Notes: a model not told the origin generated them from the letters alone. A stretch of DNA of 64,000 bases from Diabrotica undecimpunctata (GCF_040954645.1 NC_092803.1:14323230-14387229), one strand, 5' to 3'. Positions 22,030 to 34,198 are shown, counted from the first letter of the stretch. A program made the numbers and translations.

Positions 22030-24000
22030 AAGATCGATCAAACCACAAGAGACGAAGTCGAAGAGGAGATCAACAACAAAATAAACAGCATGTTGTGGAT
22101 GATATGTGGAATAAAATCAAAAATATCTGTAATTCAGTGGTAGATAATAAACTTAAACCAGAAAACAATATAAAGAAACAGTCGTGGATGAGACAAGAAA
22201 TATTAGAGCTAATGGAAGAACGAAGAAAACACAGAAATAAGAATGAGGAAAGGTACAAAGAAATAAACAAAATCATTAAGAAAAAGATTAAAGAAGCAAA
22301 AGAATGATGGCTACAAGATCAATGCATAGAAATAGAATCCCTAGAACAGAAGCATGACACATTTAACCTACATAAAAAGATAAAAACTTAACGTGTGGAA
22401 ACGGATCACGAAGACATAACTTAATACTAGACGAGCACAACAATCTGCTCTACGAAAATGAGAGAATACTTGAGAGATGGCGGCAATAAATGGAAGAATT
22501 ATTCAAGGAAGAGCAAGAGACAGAAGTCAGTGTTTCTGGATGTTCAGGACCAGAAAAAACGCTCAGTTAAGTAAAATATGTAATAAAAAGAATAAAACCC
22601 ACATACACCTGGACCTGATACCATACAAGCTAAAATATTAAAACTATTTGAACACAACCAACTTAAACTCCTAACGAGTGTACTGAACAAAATCTATGAA
22701 ACTGCAGAATTTCCTACAGATTGGCTAGTTTCCACCTTCATTCCTCTCCCCAAAAAGGCAAATGCCACCAGATGCTCTGATTACAGAATTATAAGCTTAA
22801 TGAGCCATGCACTCAAAATCCTTCTTTCTGTTATTCACTCTCGCATAAATAGAAAACTTGAAAACATTAGCAGTGTTCAGTTTGGGTTTAGAAGCGGACT
22901 GGGAACGCGAGAGGGTCTATTTTCCATACAAGTATCGATACAAAGAGCTCGAGACGTAAATTGCGAAGTCTACGCATGCTTTACATACTTTGAAAAAGCA
23001 TTTGACAAGGTGCATCATCAAAAATTATTTTAGATACTGAAAGAATCTATTATTGATGACAAAGATTTACGCCTAATTAAAAATGTATACTTACAGCAAA
23101 GAGCAACTGTACGAGTAGACAACGAAACCTCACAAGAATTCACGATAAAACGGGGAGTACGTCAGGGCTGAATTTTGTCACCGACGTTGTTCAATACTTA
23201 CTCGGAAATGCTGTTCAGGGAAGTATTGATGGTTTAAGAGAAGGTATAAAAATCAATGGTGAAATCATAATCAATTTAAGATATGTGGACGATCGGTTTG
23301 ATTGCTGATAATATGGACGATCTGCAAACATTAATAGACCGTGTAGGAGAAGCCCGTGACAGATACGGCATGAAATTAAACTGTAAGAAGACCAAAATTC
23401 TTGGAGTAGGTAAAACCGACGTAATACAGCACCAATTCACAGCTAATAGTGAACCCTTGAAAATAGTCGACAAAATTACATATCTTGGATGCAGCCTAAA
23501 TACGGAATGAGACCACTCACAGGAAATAAGATGTCGTATAGGAGAGAGAGAGTCTTCAATCGCCTTAGGAAGATTTTATGTAATATTCACCTGAATATTG
23601 ATATTAGAACACGAGTCTTGAGATGCTATGTATTTTCTACCCTTTTATATGGAGTCGAAGCCTGGACCTTGACAGAGGCAACATCCAAACGATTAGAAGC
23701 CTTCGAAATGTGGTGCTAGCGCCGCATGCTCAGAATTTCCTATATCCATCATGTTACACAACACCGTGATCCAACGTATGAATAAAGATCTGGAAATTAT
23801 GCGTATCGTGAAAATCAGAAAGATGACATACTTAGGGCGTGTGACGCGCAATGAGAAGTATAAACTAATTCAACTAATTTTACAAGGCTAGAAGGCAAAA
23901 TATCTCAAGGGCGCAGAAGGACATCGTGATTGAAGAACATCAGACAGTGGACAGGGATGACTACCATACATCTATTTAGAGCAGCTGTCAACAAAGTTGT
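22030..24000 (+). mobile_element. RTE-type LINE relic
   Basis: Broken frames carry the linker (KKKIKEAKE), RT motifs GPDTIQAKILKLFE, FPTDWLVSTFIPLPKK, YRIISLMSHALKILL and QFGFRSGLGTREGLF, the palm segment CFTYFEKAFDKVHHQKL, the RQG-type block (GVRQG, stop, ILSPTLFNTY), and C-terminal KTKILGVGK and ITYLGCSLNTE. The YxDD box region is degenerate (DMWTIGLIADNM). It reaches a degenerate C-terminus (RAAVNKVVLR, stop) at about 24000, where a gypsy LTR begins. At least eight stops or shifts. Confidence 0.8.
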
Positions 24001-24388
24001 GTTACGATAAATAATGACTCATAATATCTAAACTGTAAATATCCTTTCTCATTCAAGTATTTTCCAGATCATATACCTGCCGGCAGAAATTTCTAGTAAG
24101 AAGATCCACGGGTCCCGTCCGCTAAAATACCTGTTTGGCTCCACGACGATCGAGTAAGTTCTGGAAGGTCAACGCCACTTCGAGAATAACGGTTGTTTAG
24201 TATAAATATAGAGGAACCTTTTATTTAAGGTACAGTTAGTTCTAGTTTTGAAGTCGAGTTTTTAGTTCGAATATAAATGTAAAAATAAATTAGTGAATAT
24301 TGTAATAAAAACTTTATTAAACTTGTAAGTGTTATAAATGTAGAACCTTTGATAATAAATAAAGACAATAGATTAATAAAAATACTAC
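24000..24388 (+). repeat. Gypsy-2 5' LTR
   Basis: The putative start TGTTACGATAAATAATG and end AAAATACTACA give a TG...CA LTR of about 389 bp. The last roughly 110 bases (from GTAAATATTGTAATAAA-like sequence onward) match 26794-26899. Right after it TGGTGTCAGAAAAAGTGG resembles a tRNA primer-binding site. The left boundary is inferred. Confidence 0.65.
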
Positions 24389-24432
24389 AGTGGTGTCAGA
24401 AAAAGTGGAATAGTTTTAAATAAATAGTGAAA

Positions 24433-24945
24433 ATGTCTACGATTTATGAGCTCACAGTTACGAATTTAAGAAGACATCTTGAGGACAGAGAATTAGCTTC
24501 TACCGGAAGAAAGGCTGATTTAGTCCAACGACTAAAGAACGCTTTGGAGGAAGAATGTTTAGACCCGGAAACTTATATTTTTGAAAATAAACATGATGCT
24601 GTCACCTCGTCGATTTCGAAACTAGAGACCAAAGTTTCTGGCGATATTTTGAAAGTTTCCGGCGATATCGCTTCTTTAGAAAACAAAGTTTCTAACGAGA
24701 TTTCTTCTCTGAAAAGCAAAGTTTCTGCTAACATCTCTAAGGTCACTTCTGAGATGTCTGCCCTCGACAATAGAATATCTTCGTTAAAAAACCAAGTTGC
24801 TGCCGATATATCGGCCTTCGAAGAAAAGATGAAAGACATGGAAAGGAAGATGGAAGAAACAGGGACAGCAGAGAGAGGAAACAGTCCAATTACAGTAGAG
24901 ACAAAATGTAAGTTGGAAACACGGCCGAAATTTGAAGACAGTGAA
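24433..24945 (+). pseudogene. Gypsy-2 Gag N-terminus with SAP-like motif and coiled-coil repeats
   Basis: ATG 24433 begins MSTIYELTVTNLRRHLEDRE, followed by STGRKADLVQRLKNAL: the L-x-x-L...G-x-K-x-x-L-x-x-R-L pattern of SAP DNA-binding motifs. It continues in tandem heptad-like units (KLETKVSGDIL, SLENKVSNEISS, SLKSKVSANISK, ALDNRISSLKNQV), predicting a long coiled coil. The frame then runs out of phase into RT sequence at about 24945, the deletion junction; capsid, zinc knuckle and protease are gone. Confidence 0.7.
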
Positions 24946-24948
24946 TTA

Positions 24949-26790
24949 TGCCATTTGGACTCGGTAATGCTCCTGCGACATTTGAGAGGCTTATGGAAAA
25001 TGTGTTGAGAGGATTTTCTTGGAAAACATGCCTAGTTTATCTAGATGACATAATCGTCTTAGGGGAGACATTGGAAGATCATCTGAAGAATTTGTAAAAC
25101 GTTTTTAATCGATTTAAAGCTGCCCAATTGATGTTAAACCCCAAGAAGTTACAGCTATTTCAAGCTAAAGTCAATTATCTGGGCCATATATTCAGTAAAG
25201 AAGGAGTGGCAGTGGATAAGGGAAAAATCGATTCCATTAAGGAATGGTCAGAACCAACGGACAAACATCAAGTGAGAAGTTTTCTTGGGCTATGTACTTA
25301 CTACCAGAGGTTTATTAAGAAGTTTGCAGATATCGCTAAGATATTAACGTGACTTACGGAGGAAGCAAGAGACTACCGCTGGGATACAGACTGCCAAAAT
25401 GCCTTTGAGGCCTTAAAAAAGCATTTAATCACAGCACCAATTTTACGATATCCACTGCCAGAAGGATAGTTCATCTTAGATACAGATGCAAGTAATGTGG
25501 AAATAGGAGGAGTGCTATCTCAGATTCAAGGAGGACAGCAACGAGTCCTTGGATATTTTAGCAAAGTTCTTTCAAAACCTGAGCGGAATTATTGCGTCAC
25601 CAGAAGAGAACTTCTAGAAGTCGTGAAATCAGTAGAGCACTTCTATCAATACCTCTATGGAAGGAAGTTTTTAATCCGAAGCGACCATGCCGCCCTTAAG
25701 TGGTTGGATGTAGTTTAAGAATCCAGAAGGTCAGATAGCCAGATGGATCGAATGACTCCAAGAATGCGATTTCAAGATTGAGCACCGGGCCGGAATTAGC
25801 CACAGAAACGGTGATTCTCTTTCCAGAAGGCCATGCCCAGCAGAGTGTTCCCACTGCAACAAAACGGAATACAAGGAAGCAGCAGTGCTGAGAACAACGA
25901 TGGTCAACGACGACTGGACGCCTACCAACATAAGGGAAGAACAAGAGAGAGATCCAGTTGTACAGAAAATTCGAAAATGGATAGAGGAAAACCGTAGACC
26001 ATCTTGGCAAAAAATATCAAACCTATGCTCAGTAGTTAAGACGTATTGGACCCAGAATGGTTTTATTGGATGAACAGCTCCGACGACGTAAAAGACTGAA
26101 AAAAGCCTTACCGAAAAAGGAGTGCTCGTATAAGACAATATAATGTTGGAAGCCCGTTTGAAAGAATAGCTTTGGACATTGCTGGGCCATTTCCAGAAAG
26201 TGAAAATGGAGGCAAGTACATGTTAGTAGTAATGGATTACTTTACTAAATGGGTCGAGATTTACGCACTTCCAGATCAGAAGGCCTCCACCGTTGCAGAT
26301 AAGTTGATCCAAGAATATATCAGCCGATTTGGAGTGCCTTTGGAGATCCATAGTGACCAAGGCAGGAACTTCGAAAGCGATCTATTCCAAGGAATATGTG
26401 ATAGACTAGGCATGAAGAAAACAAGAACTACAGCATATCATCCGCAAAGTATTTTACAAAGATGGTGTCCGATCATCAGCGAGACTGGGACCAATATCTT
26501 CCGTTCTTCACAATGGCCTACAGATCTGCTGTTAACGAATTAACAGGCCAGACACCAGGCAGAGTCCTATTCGGACGCGAGATGTGACTACCTTGTGATC
26601 TAGAGTTTGGGTGTCGACCTGGAGAAGATGTGGCAGGTGAAGATTATGTGATCGAACTACGAAGAAGAATGGACTATGTACACGACTTGGTCCGTTCCCA
26701 CCTTCAGGTAGCTAGCAACCGAATGAAGAAACGGTACGATATACAAGCTGAAAAGGGTTGCTGTAAGAAGAACGACAAAGTCTGGCTCTT
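24949..26790 (+). pseudogene. Gypsy-2 RT, RNase H and integrase remnant
   Basis: Begins [20 protein letters not shown], then the catalytic box [11 protein letters not shown], thumb (FSKEGVAVDKGKIDSIKEWS), RNase H (FILDTDASNVEIGGVLSQIQ; HAALKWL) and integrase (ALDIAGPFPES with the first Asp, HSDQGRNFES with the second). The segment with the third catalytic residue, normally after YHPQS, is deleted near 26450 with a frameshift. Several stops occur (25096, 25351, 25468). Not functional. Confidence 0.8.
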
Positions 26791-26793
26791 ATT

Positions 26794-26899
26794 ATTAAAT
26801 TAGTAAATATTGTAATAAAGACTTTGATAAACTTGTAAGTGTTATAAATGTAGAACCTTTGATAATAGAGACAATAAATTACATTAACAAAAATACTAC
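26794..26899 (+). repeat. Gypsy-2 3' LTR remnant
   Basis: Matches the last ~110 bases of the 5' LTR, including CTTGTAAGTGTTATAAATGT and the AAAATACTACA end. The first two thirds of the LTR are deleted. Confidence 0.75.
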
Positions 26900-27043
26900 A
26901 GTTGTATGGACCAACGTGATTGCCAACATCCACAGATAATAGGCACCAAAAGAAGAAGAAGTAGATCAATTATTTTGTCATTTACTAATAGGTTTCTGTT
27001 TAGAGTACTCTCTTTCCGTATAAAAAAGAACGAATGTGGCACA

Positions 27044-27617
27044 GAAGTTATACTTCTATACACGCGTTCGCCGTTACAAATTTATATGGGAGTCAATCTG
27101 CACAATCATTACATATGTAATGCTGTAGGTAAGAGAGAGCAGAAAGAGAAAAAGATTTAGGTATATAGGTATATGGTGCATCGTTTGCTGTACATAAACA
27201 TTTGACCTGTAATAGGAGTATAGTAAATGAAGGATTGAATCAATATTTTAACGAAAATTATTTTTTTACACATACCCTGCAGTAAAATTCATTGTTTATT
27301 TTGTTATTAATATAAAAATACAATACAATACACTGCAACATAATTCAATATAATAATATAATACAAATTAAAATTCAATATTCATAAGTATTTACAAATG
27401 ACAATACACATATCTTACGCATATGTTTAATTTACCATGATAATAATATTAATAAATATTAAATATATTTACAAAAGGAATATTTTTATTCTCGAAAAAG
27501 AAAATATATCTTCTGTCTCTCTCTTACCTATATCTTAAATATGTAATGATTTTGCCGATTCACTCAATATATATGAATATACACAAATTTCCAACGTCGA
27601 ACGCGCGTATAGAAGTT
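27044..27617. mobile_element. MITE related to the palindrome centre
   Basis: Ends GAAGTTATACTTCTATACAC and, inverted, a degraded form of the same; inverted similarity extends about 100 bp. The middle (27145-27415) differs from the copy at 4405-4967. Sequence to its right (27618-27970) matches 4968-5315, so this is an orthologous position downstream of ZNF-C. Confidence 0.7.
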
Positions 27618-27995
27618 CAAAAAATGTTTGTGGAAGATAAAAATAAAAAACCAACAACTCGGATTATGTTGTAAATTTTCATTTTATTTTAAAATTTAGC
27701 ATTTTTGCGTATATTACATATATTTAATAAGACTAACGTGGGATTTTTAAATATTTCAAAAATAAAAAAGGAAATTCATATTGGGATCCGAACTCACATA
27801 TACCAGTGTATAAACCAAACACGTAAGAAATTTGCCAATTAGACATGACACTAACGTGTTTCCAAATTGACAGTTCTCAGTCATGCAGTGATTTATTGTA
27901 ATTATTATTTTGAAATACAAAAGCCTAAAATAATTATGAACATTTAATAAATAATACAAAACATATCACAATAATAATATTAATATATATTTTAT

Positions 27996-28055
<60 letters not shown>

Positions 28056-28524
28056 CATATATAATATAGGAGTATAACTTCAAAAATTTTTGTCAAAAAG
28101 AAATACCTAAGTATGGAGTAACAATATTGAAATACATAAATTCAATTAACTTGACTTTTTTCTGTGGTGTCACGGTGTAGAATAATAGCTATTGGCGGTA
28201 GAGCCAGAAAGTAAAATGTACAGTGACGCAAGAACCGATACCCGTAGTAAGAGAAAAAGAAAAGGAGATTAAGTCAAAGTGAAATCTTTTCAAAGTAAAA
28301 AGATACCTAGAACGCCAATCAAATTAAGAAGTGTGGATCAGTTATATAAATTATTAGTAATTAGTAAAAATATGCAAAACGTATGAATGAAGTAAGTTGG
28401 GAACTGCAAGAATGAAATTAGCAAAAAGAATTTAAGGTTTGCATCCTTGTATGTTGTTTCTAATCATAGACTGAGTCAAATTATTTAAAAGAAATTTCTT
28501 CAGTGTGTAATTTCATTTAAAGTT
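27618..28524. other. ZNF-C downstream flank with a (TA)n tract
   Basis: 27618-27970 matches the palindrome at 4968-5315; a (TA)n run of about 50 bases occupies 28000-28050; 28075-28524 matches 7187-7640. The 1.87-kb mariner/MITE block present in the palindrome is missing here. Confidence 0.75.
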
Positions 28525-28740
28525 TCATATTAAATACTTAGAAAGAAAACTGCTTAAAACAAATGTAGCATTTGTTTTTCTTAACTGTGCACTTTGCACT
28601 TTTAAAGGTTCTTTCAAATGATCTACCCGATTAAATTGCTTAACACAAATTTCACACTTGTAAGATTTTTCTCCAGTGTGCACTCTCAAATGTGTTTTCA
28701 AATTACATGCTGTAGTAAACATCTGCTCGACTAAATACAA
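28525..28740 (-). pseudogene. ZNF-C C-terminal fingers, out of frame
   Basis: After the ZNF-C stop a shifted frame reads [18 protein letters not shown] then [20 protein letters not shown]. The last finger has lost its first zinc His (HLKEP rather than HLKKH) and its second. It corresponds to the last finger of ZNF-A and ZNF-B, showing that ZNF-C was shortened by a deletion and frameshift around 28725-28740. Confidence 0.75.
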
Positions 28741-29719
28741 GATTTTTCTCCTGTGTGCACTTTCAAATGTCTTTTCAAATGATCTGGTCGACTAAATTGC
28801 TTAAAACAAATTTCACACTTATAAGATTTTTCTCCAGAGTGTACTCTCAAATGTGTTTTCAAAGTATCTGCTCGACTAAATTGCTTAAAACAAATTTCAC
28901 ACTTGTAAGATTTTTCTCTTGTGTGCACTCTCAAATGTTTTATCAAATGACTTGTTTGATTAAATTGCTTAAAACAAGTTTCACACGTATACGATTTTTC
29001 TCCAGTGTGCACTCTCAAATGTATTTTCAAATTACCTGCTGTAGTAAACTGCTTAAAACAAATTTCACACTTGTAAGGTTTTTCTCCAGTGTGCACTCTC
29101 AAATGTGTTTTCAAATGATCTGCTTGACTAAATTGCCTGAAACAAATTTCACACTGGTAAGATTTTTCTCCAGTGTGCACTTTCAAATGTTTTTTCAAAT
29201 TACCTGCTGTAGTAAACTGCTTAAAACAAATTTTACACTTGTAAGGTTTTTCTGCAGTGTGCACTCTCAAATGTATTTTCAAATTGCTTGATGTAGTAAA
29301 CTGTTTAAAACAAATTTCACACTTGTAAGATTCTTCTCCAGTGTGCACTCTCAAATGTGTTTTCAAATCATGTGCTCGCCTTAATTGCTTAAAACAAATT
29401 TCACACTTGTAAGATTTTTCTCCTGTGTGCACTCTCAAATGCATTTTCAAATTACCTGCTGTAGTAAATTGCTTAAAACAAATTTTACACTTGTAAGGTT
29501 TTTCTCCAGTGTGCACTCTCAAATGTGTTTTCAAATGATCTGCTCGACTAAATTGCTTAAAACAAATTTCACACTCATAAGATTTTTCGCCTGTCGCAAC
29601 TTTCATATTTTTATTTAATGTTTTTCTTTTAGAGTGTTGACTTGTATAATATCCTTCGTTAGATGAATCTTCAATTAGTGTCTTCATAATTCCCATTTTG
29701 TGTTCATCTTGAAGATAAC
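28731..29719 (-). CDS. ZNF-C exon 2: C2H2 zinc-finger array, ten fingers
   Basis: Acceptor AG at 29720-29721, phase as in ZNF-B. Spliced to 30490-30727 it gives 408 aa. An acidic leader ([20 protein letters not shown]) precedes ten C2H2 fingers with intact ligands; the frame then ends in HTGEKSCI and a stop, where the other copies continue. Fingers 2, 5 and 7 share FTTAGNLK, implying internal module duplication. Finger content differs strongly from ZNF-A/B, so DNA-binding specificity has probably changed. It may be functional as a shortened protein or be an early pseudogene. Confidence 0.8.
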
Positions 29720-30489
29720 CTAAAATACAAACCAACTATAATATACATAATTATTTGAGTATAAGTGAAAATGAGTGCAATAATCAAATTAGGGCATAAT
29801 ACAATTTAAGGCAGCAGAAGTAGTGAATTATATAAATATGTTTTAGAAACCTGTACAGATTTTTGGTAAATCGATTTTTTCACGTTTTTACCCTCCTATG
29901 AGGTGGGTTTTAGGGGGAAGCCCAGGGGTAAAAGTGGTAAACTTTTTTGCATCTTTTTTGGGTTTCCAAAATTAATATTGTATGCAAAATTCAGCTTGTT
30001 AGTATGATTTTTAGGGATTAACTCTCTGACGACTGGACTATTATTGTTTAGGGTTATTTTTAATTCATTACAATTTGCCATTTTTTGCCTGGAAAAGCCT
30101 ATGAAAATCTTGACAATTCTTCAATAATTGTAAGCATATAGGAATTTCTAGACGAACTGGGTATTGGACTTTTAAAGTCAATGTTCAATCTTTCAAACTG
30201 AGCTGTTGATTTAATTAAATGTTTATCATGTTCTTTCTTATAAAATCCGGGTTTTATTTCTGCACAGATTGGACAAGAGGTAATTACTTATTTAATTTCA
30301 TTTACAGAATAAGAAATCATTTAAATAAGCACTTAATTTGTAATTATCTCATATATGCCCATAAATTGTATTTATGTTTAAAGCAATGTTAATAATGTTC
30401 TAAAGCTATTTTCTTGTAGCATCTTAATGCAATTTACTATTTTGGAAATAAGCCAAAATTTTACTTTAAAATTAAGTTGTTACACTAAC

Positions 30490-30727
30490 CTTTTTCAGTT
30501 TTTTGGTTTTCTTCAAATGGGTTTATTTTATTTCCATGTTGTTCTATTTCAGTATTTATGAGATATTTCTTTAAGTCTAAATAATCATATGTGTCATATT
30601 GTGTAGTATGCCTATTGGATTCCTTCCGAATTTCATATTTAAAGCCATCCAAAAGAGCATCATCCAATTCATTATACTCTATTTCTAGTTTACACGTTTT
30701 CTCGCTAAATTCTTGTTTTACTTCCAT
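30490..30727 (-). CDS. ZNF-C exon 1: acidic N-terminal domain
   Basis: Met 30727 starts [20 protein letters not shown]; the exon ends EENQKTEKG at G|GTTAGT (phase 1). The intron is 30489 to 29720, about 770 bp, and lacks the Tigger insertion seen in ZNF-B. One codon longer than ZNF-B exon 1 (TTQYDTYD). Upstream about 85 bases match ZNF-B, then a MITE begins. Confidence 0.85.
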
Positions 30728-30827
30728 TTGATTACACTTGATTTTATCTATCCAAATAGTAATTTTGGACCCAATAAGTAAAATCACTATAAAACTCGGT
30801 TAAATATAGACATGGCAAAGCAAAAGT

Positions 30828-32252
30828 ATATATAAAGTGCCGGTTAAGTTAGCTACAAATGAAACGTCAAAATTGTGTTTGCGGTATTGCCATATCCTTA
30901 GTAAGTATATGTTTTATGCCTCAAATATGCTTTGAAACAGTACATTTTTATATTATTATTTTGTACAAATGTAAATTCTATAAGAGAAACACTTGTTCAT
31001 AATTGTTTATTTAGGTGCTGGTATTATTTTTATACGAAAATAAGTTATATGTAAAAGTTATCAATTAATATCAATATTGTGCGTGTATGCAATCAAATTA
31101 CGGTACCTGTGATGTTGAAGTTGAACTAACACTTCTGCTTCTTCCACAGTGCACTGGTGGAACTCAGGGGGCAGAATCTTCTTAAAGTTGCGTAGTTAAG
31201 TTTACAAAAAAAACTGAAGTGTTTATCGCGCTGATCTATACAAGACTGTTACTGAGGTGCGTGTCGTCTCGTAGCTTCGCTTCCCTTAACTTAAGTCTCA
31301 TAGGAGGGGCGATGTGTACGGGGCCGTATCATGGTTACGTATATAAGACATACACACACGTCAATTAAAGAATAAAATATAAAATAAAATAATAAGAAAT
31401 ACTTAATAAAAAATAGGAACATGTGTGGAGGGTCGTAACATATTTTATGAAACCTGGTATTTTTTTAAATATATAATATAAAACACGAACGAATGCATAT
31501 TTGTTTCTTTTGATGATATTAGATGCAGTTAGTTATTGGAAAAAAAATTATAATTGGCCATTGGTAGATTATCGGATAAACTAGGCAATACTATCAAAAA
31601 CTTTCAAAACACTAGTTGCCAAATTGCAACAGATGTTCAGCAGATTTCAATTTTATAACTATTTTCTTCTAATTTTGGAAAGAAATGGTACCTGAATACC
31701 GTTTTGTTAATGTATTAGTTAGTTACTGGAACTTGTTCAGATAGTCACTACATTTAATTCGTGTGTTCTGTAAACAAAATTTCAATTTAAAATAATGTAT
31801 AAAATTAATATTTGTATCGTTTGATATTAATTGCAATTAATGTAAATTAGAATAATTAATTATTAGAATTTTTTTTTGCAATTGTCCTTTGATAGGTTAG
31901 CGGATAGATTTACTTTTAAAAACTGTTTTAAAACTATTTACTTTTTCTTTTTTTTTTGGTAATTATTAAGTATTAGTTTTTAATATATTATTGCTTTTAT
32001 TACGTATGTATATTACGTAACACTGCCAAACACCAATATTTCATTCTGTCAAACCCCTTTGAGGCTATCTTCACTGGGATCAAATGTAAAGAACATCGAG
32101 TAGATTCTAACTTGATGGTAAAAACGACAAAATTAATAAATTATCCCATACTCTTTCGATATTTATTAAAAAAACGACATGGCATCACTGGCAACAAAAA
32201 ACTTTCCTTCATTTGTAGCTAACTTCACCGGCACTTTCTATATACTTTTGCC
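30828..32252. mobile_element. Nested MITE cluster with outer inverted ends
   Basis: Outer ends read inward as AGTGCCGGTTAAGTTAGCTA (left) and AGTGCCGGTGAAGTTAGCTA (right, inverted). Internal pieces resemble the 10916-11501 and GGTTGAGTTT MITEs (ATGCCTCAAATATGCTTT; a GAGGCTATCTTCACTGGGAT terminus near 32060). A further partial copy of the same interior follows at 32275-32350. No coding sequence. Confidence 0.6.
31105..31440 (-). repeat. Possible solo LTR
   Basis: On the minus strand it starts TGTTACGACCCTCCACAC, a common start for insect gypsy LTRs, and is clearly richer in GC than its surroundings, with a TATATAAG-like box at about 31344-31352 on the plus strand. No clear terminal CA or target duplication found. 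Confidence 0.35.
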
Positions 32253-32476
32253 ATAGACGTATATTAACTGGGCTAATTTGCGATATTGCCAGGTTCTCAT
32301 TATGTATATGTTTTATGCCTCAAATATGCTTTAAAACAGTACCACATTATAGACAGTTGTGTTGTTATTTATACTGTGCAATACTGTGTCTATACTGTGA
32401 CAGTACATTTTTAGGTTAAATTGGGTTTGCATGCAATGAACATAACTTTAGCATCTGAATTATATAAAAGAATATA

Positions 32477-32650
32477 GACGCTTATAAAAGAGCAGTTCAA
32501 ATGGGCGATTTGGTCACCATTTGGTTACGGTTTATACTTCAGAACACTCCTTAAGAGGGTGGCTGCATAAACCATAGTATAGACCCAACTTTCCTAACAC
32601 AGCTAATATTACGAAACCTATACGGAACTGCTCGATCTTTTATAGGCGTT
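32477..32650. mobile_element. Short inverted-repeat element
   Basis: Ends GACGCTTATAAAAGAGCAGT and, inverted, a form with AACGCCTATAAAAGATCGAG enclose about 170 bp without coding potential. Confidence 0.45.
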
Positions 32651-33182
32651 AACATGGTGTAATAATCAGAAAAATGTAAATCATCATTATATTTAAAATT
32701 TTTAGAATTATATTGATTAAATAACCAAAAACATTTGTTATTATTAATTATATAAATTTTATTATTATTATTATTATATTATTAATATTCCACAAAATAA
32801 TAATTTTAATTTATTAGAAAATTGTACGCAACTGATACAGGAATACTTCAAATTTTTTGATAGTTCAGCGTGTGGCAAAATTGTTTTAAAGGGTTGTCGC
32901 TTTTTAGAGTAAGAATTTTGTTTATGTTTTGATTTCTTGCACAATTTGAACATAATACATTATACATTAACAGATTGTATTTATAAATACATATTAAATT
33001 TAGATTAATAGCTTTAAAAACTAATTATTTTTGTGTATTGTGATTGTGCTATGCCAAAACAACTAAATAGTCTGTAGAAAGCTGAGAAGCTTTCATATTA
33101 GATTATTTTGAACAAGGAAATAATGGCGGGACATTTTTATTATTATTGCTCTAAAAGTGGTAAGTTTAAAATTTAGAATATA
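32651..33182. other. AT-rich gap, nothing recognised
   Basis: Contains a (TTA)n-rich stretch near 32755-32780. No gene or clear repeat. Confidence 0.4.
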
Positions 33183-33190
33183 TAATTTTG

Positions 33191-33742
33191 GGTTGAGTTT
33201 ACCCAAAGTACAAGCTGAATATAGCCGCAAATGTCGAAAATATTTCGGTTTGGCAGTGTTGGCATGTTTTGTCTATGTATATGTTGTGTGCTTCAGATAT
33301 AAAGAGATAAAGCCTTTAAAGAGTACATTTTGAATATATTATTTTATGAATTCGAAATATATGAAAGCAATAATGAGTAGATAATTGTCTCTTTCTAGAT
33401 TAATTGCAAACATCTGTTGTAATCTGGCAACTTCTGATTTGACGATTGCCAAATCTATCCCCTAATCTATCAAAGGGTAATTGCCAAAAAATTTATAATA
33501 ATTAACTGCAATTAATCTCAAAGAAACAAATATTTACACATTGTTGTTTTATATAAATCAAAAATTGCAGAATTCATAACATAATATAAACAAAATGTAC
33601 TTTTCTAAAGGTTTATCTTTTTATATCTGAAGCATACAGCATCTACATTTAAAAAAAATGCCAACACTGCTATACCGAAATGTTTTGTTCCATGTTTGAC
33701 ATTTGCGGCTATAATCAGCTTGTACTTTCGGTAAACTCAACC
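33191..33742. mobile_element. Intact GGTTGAGTTT MITE with 8-bp target duplication
   Basis: 552 bp, ends GGTTGAGTTTACCCAAAGTA and its inverted partner, with further inverted similarity of roughly 100 bp. Flanked by TAATTTTG at 33183-33190 and 33743-33750. This is the reference copy for the fragments at 11514-12240 and 17037-17490. Confidence 0.9.
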
Positions 33743-34109
33743 TAATTTTGTATTAAAATGTTTTCTTATGTATTTTAGTGTGTTGCAGTAATCTTAAAAC
33801 TCAGTGTATTTACTGTTAATATAATAGCATAGAAAAACCGAACACATAGAAGCGACAGAACGGTCCAAAAGCGTGTACCATTTTTGTATACGACTGCCCG
33901 ATTCTGGTTGTATAGCTGTCAAAAACACGTGCTTATTCTTTAATTCTGGTTGTTTTCGATAGTCCGTAGGCGTCTATGGTAAATACTCGTCACAACAAGT
34001 GCATTTGACCATTTATATAATTTATTTATAGTTAAAAGGTTATAGTTTATAGTTAAATATATAAGTTTATAGTTATAGTTTATAGTTAAAAGTTTAATTT
34101 ATATTTAAA

Positions 34110-34198
34110 ATGTCTGGATATATTTGTGCGATTCGCGGATGTTCATCTGTGACAGGAAAAGGAATAAGTTTATTTAGATTTCCTAAGAATAATAACAG
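34110..34198 (+). CDS. THAP-domain gene, exon 1
   Basis: ATG 34110 gives MSGYICAIRGCSSVTGKGIS then LFRFPKNNN, ending at a donor AG|GTAATT in phase 2. Cys6 and Cys11 are the first two ligands of a C2CH THAP zinc domain, and FRFPK is its conserved early motif. The intron to 35445 is about 1.25 kb and contains a TTAA-flanked MITE. THAP domains are DNA-binding modules found in host regulators and at the N-terminus of P-element transposases. Confidence 0.85.

Larger units (their letters stand above)
24000..26899 (+). mobile_element. Ty3/gypsy retrotransposon 2, internally deleted
   Basis: Has a 5' LTR, a Gag-like frame, a deletion joining Gag to mid-RT, then RT, RNase H and integrase and a partial 3' LTR. 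It sits inside or beside the RTE relic that ends at 24000. Confidence 0.8.
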
